From Telopea speciosissima (lineage: Eukaryota; Streptophyta; Magnoliopsida; Proteales; Proteaceae), in contig NC_057925.1 in NCBI RefSeq assembly GCF_018873765.1, positions 8,505,568 through 8,569,567 of the forward strand: a stretch of DNA of 64,000 bases. Direction: 5' to 3'. The notes below the pieces were generated by a model. The model searched no databases, was not told the origin of the DNA, and worked only from the letters and a program-made list of their open reading frames with translations. Position 1 is the stretch's first letter. Every line of letters starts with the position of its first letter. The position numbers and the translations under genes are program-made. Below are positions 57,376-64,000 of this stretch, one piece after another.

Positions 57376-57761
57376 TTTAGGTAATTTACACGTCACCCTC
57401 TAGTTTTCAAACGAAACTCAAATCACCTTCTAGTTTGTTGAAAATACCCATCCGTCCCCCTTTAAGATAATGGTGTTAGTCTCTTGTTAGTTATTGGTGT
57501 GAAAGGACTATTTTACCCTTCTACTAAAACATTAAAATTTAAATTTACAATATTACCCTTCAAAATCTATGTTTGGATGTCAAGGATAGTTAAGGGATTT
57601 AAATTTATTTAATGGTTGACATCATCATTTAACAGCATAAAACTAATTATAAGGACTAATTTGTCATATTGGAATTTAATACGAGGGGTGATTTGAGTTT
57701 CATTTAAAAATCGGGGTGACATGTAATTTACCCTTTTAATTTTAATGCATCTTTTCTTCAA
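56962..57761 (+). repeat. 800-bp direct duplication, copy 1
   Basis: TAGTTATGTTCTTCATTTGG through TTAATGCATCTTTTCTTCAA, present again at 60386-61187 with a few percent difference. Holds the LINE RNase H end and a Mutator-type MITE. Confidence 0.95.
57379..57733. mobile_element. Mutator-type MITE in duplication copy 1
   Basis: GGTAATTTACACGTCACCC at the left and the inverted GGTGACATGTAATTTACCC at the right. Flanks TCTTAATTT (57370-57378) and TTTTAATTT (57734-57742) form a 9-bp duplication with one mismatch. The subterminal GAAACTCAAATCACC is shared with the Pack-MULE at 20685. Confidence 0.78.
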
Positions 57762-57767
57762 GTTATG

Positions 57768-57799
<32 letters not shown>

Positions 57800-59342
57800 C
57801 AAAAAAAAATTAAAAAAAAAACAAAAAAAAAAAAAAAAAAAACAAAAACTCACCCCCCCCCGTCCCCCCCCCCCCCCACAAACCCACACCCCCCCCACCC
57901 CAAAAAAAAAAAAAAACAAAACCCCCCCCCCCCCCCCCCAACAAAAAAAAAAAAAAAAAAAAAAATAAAAATCTCCCCCCACCCCCCCTCCAATCTCAAC
58001 AAAAAAAAAATCACAAAAAAAAAAACCCCCCCCCCCCCCCCACCAACCAAACCCCTCACACACCCCACCTAAAAAAATCCACCCAATCAAAAAAAAAATA
58101 AAAAAAAAAAAAAAACAAAACCCCAAAACAACCACCAACCCCCAAACCCCACAACCCCCCAACACCCCCCCACAAAAAAAAAAAAAAAACCCCCAAACCC
58201 TCCAAAAAAAAAAAACACCCCCCCCAAAATCACCTAAAATTCAAACAAAAAATCTCACCCCCCTTCCCCCCCCCCCACAAAAACCCAAAACAAAACCCAC
58301 AAAAAAATTAAAAAAAAACCCCCTCCCCCTAATCCCCCCCCCCCCCCACCCCCACCAAACCCACAAACCCAAAAAAAAAAAAAAAAAAAAAAAAAAAACA
58401 AAAATCCCCCCCCCCCCCCCCAAAAACAAAACCCAACACACCCAAAAAAAAAAAAAAAACCCCCCAAAAAAAAACCCAATACCAAACCCCCCCCCAACAC
58501 AAAAAAAAAAAAAAAAAAAAAAAATTACAAAAATTTTCCTTCAAAAAAAAAAAAAAAAAAAATAAAAAAAACCCAAAAAAAAAAAAATAAAAAAAAAAAA
58601 ACCCCCAAACCACAAACCCCAACCCCCCCCCAACCCCCCCCAAAACCCCCCCCCCCCACGAAACCTAAAATATCCCCTTTTCCCCAAACCCAAAAAAAAA
58701 AAAACACCCTCCCTTTTTCCCCCTCTCTTCTCCACAAAAAAAAACAAAAAAAAAAAAAAAACACCCAAAAACATTCACCCCCCCCCCCCAAAACACAAAA
58801 AAAATTAATCCCCCCTCCCCCCCCCCCCCCCCCCCCCCCCCCCAAACCAAAAAAAATAAAAAATAATAAATTTTTAAAATTTTATTTAAAAAAACAAAAA
58901 CTCACCCACCCCCCAAAAAAACCCAAAACCAAAAAAAATAAAAAAAAAAATCTTTTTACACTTCTTCCTAACCACCCACCCCCCCCACACCCCCCCCCCA
59001 CAAAAGCCACGTCTCCCCCCAAAACTTTAATTTTAAGTCAATTCCCCTCATATTCCCCCCCCCCCCCCCCCCCCCCACACCCCCAAATCCCACTTTTTTT
59101 ATTCATTCTTCATCTTTTTTTTTAAATAATTATAAATCCAACACAACCAAAAAAAAAAAAATAAAAACAAACAACCCCCCCCCCCCCCCCACCCCCAACA
59201 ACCCAACACACCCAACCCAACCCCAATCCAAATCACAAACAACAAAACCCCAATCAACCCCACCCCCCAAAAAAAAAAAAAAAAACCCACAACCCCATCA
59301 TTCCCCCACATCCACAAAAAAAAAACACCCCCAAAAAAATAA

Positions 59343-59401
<59 letters not shown>

Positions 59402-60385
59402 AACAAAAAAAAATATAATAATTTTAATTTATAATTTTTTTTATAATATTTTCCACCCTCCTTTTCCTCCCTCCCCCTCCCCCCCCCCCCCCCCCCAACC
59501 AAACCCCACCACCAAAAAAAAAAAACCAACTAAAATTACCCCCCCAAACACCAAACCCCACCACCAAACAAACCAACTCCAAACCCCCCCCCCCCCCCCC
59601 CAAAAAAAACCCCCCCCAACCCCCACACACACCCCCAAACAAAAACCCCAAAAAAACCCAAAAAACCCCCCCCCAAACCAACCCCCACAAAAAAAAACCC
59701 CCCCAAAAACCAACCAAAAAAAAAAAAAAAAATCAACATAAAAAAACAAAAAAAAAAACAAAAAAAAAAAAAAAAAATCCAAAAAAAAAAAAATTTACAC
59801 ACCCCAACAAAAAAACACCCCAACCCCCCAAAAACCCCCCCACCCAACACCCCCAAAAAAAAAAACCAACAAAAATCCCCCCCCCCCCCCCCCCACCCCC
59901 CAATCCCCACCCCCCATTATCACCCCCCCACCACCCCCCCAACAAACAAAAAACACCCCCCCCAAAAACCCCACAACCCCCAAAAAATTCACAAAAAAAA
60001 AAAAACCCCCACCCTAAAAAAAAAAAAAACAAACTAACAAAAAAATCTTAAATACTTAAAAAATTTTTAAATAATTTATTAATAATTTCACTTCCCCCCC
60101 AAAATAAATCAAAAATTTCATCAACCCACCTAACCAACCCCCCCCCCCTCCAAAATAATAAAAAAAAATTTTAATCCCCCCCCCCCCTAACCCCCTCCCC
60201 TTCCAAAAATTATAATCCTCCTTTTTAACTCAACCCCCCTCAAATTAAAATTTCTCATCAACACCCCCCCCCCCCCCACCCCCCCCCCACCCCTCACCCC
60301 CCCCAAAACTCCTCAAAATTTCAAAAAAAAACCCAATAATCTTTAATTATTTATAAAAAATTATTTTAATAATTTTAAATTTTTT
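57762..60385. repeat. A/C-only low-complexity block (2.6 kb), probable assembly artefact
   Basis: The plus strand is nearly all runs of A and C 3-40 bases long, with some T towards the right edge and almost no G. No period or unit is visible, so it is not an ordinary satellite. Gly/Phe/Trp-rich minus-strand frames here are meaningless. It separates two near-identical 800-bp copies. An error-filled read used to bridge a gap is the simplest explanation. Confidence 0.85.
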
Positions 60386-61187
60386 TAGTTATGTTCTTCA
60401 TTTGGTTTGAAAGAAATTCGGTGGTTTTCAATTCCTAAAAAAAAAAAAATCATGATCATCTATTATTTTTAATTTCACGTAGATTTGCTTGTACATATAA
60501 GAGGTCATCAGTTTAAACTACCTTGGGGCCTATCCCCATCTCCTATCCCTCTATTAAAGCTCTCCAATTCCCAAAAAAAAAAAATAATTTACATTTGTGA
60601 GAATACTTGTCCCGACTCCCCAATATGCTCCCTTGTCCAATTAAATGCAACTGTTGCTCATAATCTCCCCATCATTGATGGCAGCTTATTGCATTCCAAT
60701 AAAGAAGGAGGTTGGGCTTCCTGTCTTTTCCTTAATGATGATCATCTTAACATCAGGCATCAAGTATCTAGAGATATGGACAAACTCTCAACCTCTTAAT
60801 TTAGGTAATTTACACGTCACCCTCTAGTTTTCAAACGAAACTCAAATCACCCTCTAGTTTGTTGTAAATACCCATCCGTCCCCCTTTACAGTAATGGTGT
60901 TAGTTTGCTGTTAGATATTGGTGTGAAAGGACTATTTTACCCTTTTACTAAAACATTAAAATTTAAATTTACAATACTACCCTTCAAAATCTATGTTTGG
61001 ATGTCAAGGATAGTTAAGGGATTTAAATTTATTTAACTCGTTGACATCATCATTTAATAGTATAAAACTAATTGTAATGACTAATTTGTTATATTGGGAT
61101 TTAATACAGAGGTGATTTGAGTTTCATTTATAAACCAGGGGGTGACATGTAATTTACCCTTTTAATTTTAATGCATCTTTTCTTCAA
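60386..61187 (+). repeat. 800-bp direct duplication, copy 2
   Basis: Near-identical to 56962-57761. Scattered single-base differences (for example AAGAAGGAGG here against AAGAAGCAGG) give about 3% divergence by eye. It includes the LINE RNase H segment at 60590-60799. Confidence 0.95.
60803..61159. mobile_element. Mutator-type MITE in duplication copy 2
   Basis: Same element as 57379-57733, duplicated together with its flanks. Confidence 0.78.
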
Positions 61188-64000
61188 ACAAAAAAAAAAG
61201 CACTTGAAACCCTCAACTGTCACACCCCAGCCCGGTTGATAAGGGCCAAGTGTGACAGGATGTCCCAAACATCCAACCAAGATCACAATGCAATGCTCTA
61301 TTCGCAGTTTCATTCACAATGTACTGAATTAAAGTGCAGCGGAAGCAATTTAATAAGACGTAAGACAATAATTAAGGGAAACTAGTGATAACAGTTTATA
61401 TTTATATATGAACATTCATGTACAGCAGGATTACAATGCCGGTTCACAAAAGATGTAACACTAACTCAAAAAGATTATATGCAATAGGTATTGCAAAAGT
61501 GATATAACAAAAAGGGAAGAAGAAGTCTGATCAGTCTAGGAGATTAGGAGAACGCGCAATAATCACAGGAGCACGAAGCATCGTACTCCACTAGAATAGA
61601 AGTATCAACTCCACGGTCAACAGGAGAATCCTGAACAGAAGGAGTCCCCACAGAAATACAAGCAGCAGCAACAGTAGCGTCATCCGTAAAATAATAAGGA
61701 TTCACGGGGGTGAGCTCTCGATTGAGCCCAATAAGGGAATGCATGCAAAATAAACACAATAAACATGATGTATGTTCTAGTTTTTTTTTTTTTGGCATGC
61801 TCCTAACATGAAGGCTAAGTCTTATGAGGTTTAAGTACTACTGTGGTAGATGCTAACCTCGGTCCCGGAAACACATAACCAGACGTCAGTCACCCGAACG
61901 AAACCATTCTACCACGGTGAGGACCCGCCAGGAAAGCATATCACCAGGCAACCAACCCAACAGACCCCAATGACCAACCCTACTGTTTGTTCCCACAATG
62001 AGCACACACGCTAACATGGGACAGTTGAATGGTACCCCAAGATACCCTTCGATCGTACCACGAGTTGTCCAACACCTCACCCCCTGTTGGTAAGGGGCGT
62101 AGTACTAGGTTATGATATAACAACCTAGTCTCTAGTGCAATCTATGCATGAAGAAACATGTATGAGTAACTGAGTTGTAAGAACAAACAGTACTTCACTT
62201 TCATCAATTGAACATATCAATGCAAATGCAAGATGCCAATGCAGCCTGTAATAACATGCAAACTAGTGCAAAGGAAAAACAAGCTAACAAACTACATGAA
62301 CAGTATATTGTTGATGAAACATCACATGGCACGCAGAATAAATAACAATTAAGTAACAAACACACATAAAATAAGATAAAATTCCCTTACCTGAATCTGT
62401 AGATCAGGTTTTAACAACTACCCTCCAAAGATCCCAGCAACACAGACAAGATCAGCGAAGAACAGGCTGAAATTGTCCCTAAACAGGAAAAAATCATCAA
62501 GTTTTGGGGTCAGAATATAGACAGGGGTCAATCCAAGGGGTCAAGTGTATTTTGGTCCATTTTGACTGAACCGGATTCATAGGGCACCTGAACCGGACGA
62601 CCTGTTCAAACCCTGATTTTGCATCCGGTTCAAGTCCCAGAATTGGGGATTTTGCTATTAAAGGGCAGATCTTAACATGCAAGCCCCAAATTTAGTGTTT
62701 TAAGGCTGTCCTAAGGTGGGTCAGTCTAATTAATAGTTTAATTTCAAAGGTTTAATATCAATTTGGGATTTTGAACATTTAATCCTAAATTGGCAATTTT
62801 AGGGTTCTAATTTTTGGTCAATTCAGTTAAGGATTAGGGTCTTTAAGGGTTGCTTTCATGTTCCAGCCATACCTGATCCAAATTTGGGTCCAAAACAGTG
62901 TTTAATTTAACAAACTTCTATTATCAAAGCTTGGTTTGCAAGCTTTAATGGCTGAAATGGGGTTAGGCATGGTTAGGACTAAGAATTTGGGAAGAAGAAG
63001 ATGGGAAGGAGAGGGATTAGAGCCTACCAAAGTACAGTAGTAGGTACAGCAGTTGCAGCTCTGCTCCTAAGCTCCAAGGTCCCAAATGAAGGTTCTCAAG
63101 CTCCCCAAACCAGAGCTAAGTTCAAGCTCCCATGGAGATCTCCTATTTCCCTTCTTTTCTCTCTCTTCTTCTTCTTTCTTTTCTAAGCTTCTAAGGGCTG
63201 GAACGATTTTAGTCTCCTTAAGATTAGTGAATAGTGAATTTAGGTAAGGGGTGCTATTTATATAGATTTGCAACTAAAGGTTGTTTGGTTGCTAAGGCCA
63301 AAAACAGTTTCTAAAACTAGTCTTCAAATCTAATTCTAGGCAGAATTTCGTACCTATTACCTTATTCTAATCATAGGATGATGTCATATAACATCAGGGA
63401 ATATCAGGGTTCGGGTAATTATAGGAAACAATATTTCCCACTGGGGATGTGGGTCTCACAGAGATAAAATGATCAAAAGACCCCTATAACTCTAATTGGT
63501 CATACCATACAAAATAAAATACATGTAACTTCATACTTACAATGAGTTTAGTTAAGGGAAAGGTTCTGCATGCCCTCCAGGTAGCAGATCCGACACAGGT
63601 AGCTTAGATGCGGGACCCCACTAGGGTTCTCTGACTCCAGAAGGGCAAGTTGAGAAGAAGACTCCCTAGAATCCTCCATAGGTGTGTCGGGGGATTGATC
63701 TAAGAGCTCGACCGATGCAGCCCATAGCATCGAAGCAAGCATCGACACGGAACTGGAACTTGAAATCACACAAGTTCCAAAAATTTAAATTTATTGCGGA
63801 TTTTACATCAACATTTTTTGAGATCTACCAATAAAGGTACACAAACCATAGTTAGTTAAGACATGTAATATAAAACTCGTTTACATTTTTTTTCAAGTTA
63901 AAATAAAACGCTAAGAAATATTTTGATATGATAAAAACAAGTTGGCCTGTACATTTAAGAGCCCAACCCATAAAGTAGATTATGCTCAAGCTCTTGTGCG
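61188..64000. other. Repeat-like DNA, possibly a long LTR, no gene recognised
   Basis: From 61218 it begins TGTCACACCCCAGCCC, a start often seen in long plant gypsy-type LTRs, and AAGTGCAGCGGAAGCAATTT follows at about 61333. No coding domain is visible, and the second LTR would lie outside the window. All open frames are short and unrecognised. The assignment is tentative. Confidence 0.3.

Noticed and set aside
57758..60032. Many minus-strand frames rich in Gly, Phe and Trp
   Set aside because: They are translations of A/C homopolymer runs; no protein family has this composition and the block is probably artefactual.
1..64000. CRISPR arrays, operons, bacterial-type regulatory sites, tRNA and rRNA genes
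   Set aside because: None seen; the window is plant nuclear DNA. CGAACCGGGGACC near 35473 recalls a tRNA T-arm but no cloverleaf can be built around it by eye.

Overview
The window is plant nuclear DNA, most likely from a broad-leaved (eudicot-type) flowering plant with a transposon-rich genome. The evidence is a TIR-NBS-LRR disease-resistance gene (a class missing from grasses), an intron-containing cytosolic ribosomal protein gene, Ty1/copia and L1-type LINE retrotransposons, and many Mutator- and hAT-type non-autonomous DNA transposons. I cannot name the species.

Layout. 1-1758: 3' part of a copia element with its LTR. 1759-8095: repeat-derived DNA with a broken VAN3-binding-protein-like gene, two inverted LTR-like copies, a LINE relic and a foldback MITE. 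8096-11987: intact two-exon gene for 40S ribosomal protein S2 (uS5). 11988-15626: intergenic DNA with MITEs. 15627-16897: 1.27-kb Mutator-type foldback element ending 161 bp before a small intact membrane-protein gene (17059-17397). 19425-22900: nested repeats, including a 1.89-kb element with a perfect 9-bp target duplication that carries a broken DUF868-like fragment (a Pack-MULE). 23408-49513: one TIR-NBS-LRR (TNL) locus, described below. 49514-56960: intergenic DNA with two LINE relics. 56962-61187: an 800-bp sequence present twice around 2.6 kb of almost pure A/C sequence, probably an assembly fault. 61188-64000: repeat-like DNA.

The TNL locus is the main item. The TIR exon (23408-23889) is about 18.4 kb from the NB-ARC exon (42254-43354). 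The intron between them holds a Mutator-like foldback element with a hAT element nested in it, an L1-type LINE itself carrying two MITEs and an LTR, a copia 5' fragment and a full-length but dead copia element. The splice phases of all four exons agree, so this was one gene. It is now broken twice: by a one-base frameshift just after the MHD motif, and by a 3.05-kb retroelement in exon 3 flanked by TACAC duplications. Leaving out the element and one TACAC makes the exon continuous. The last exon has ten leucine-rich modules of 46 residues (138 bp), several nearly identical at DNA level, and a decayed further module after the stop codon.

Only RPS2 and the small membrane-protein gene look like intact host genes. 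All calls come from reading the sequence by eye; no database search was run.
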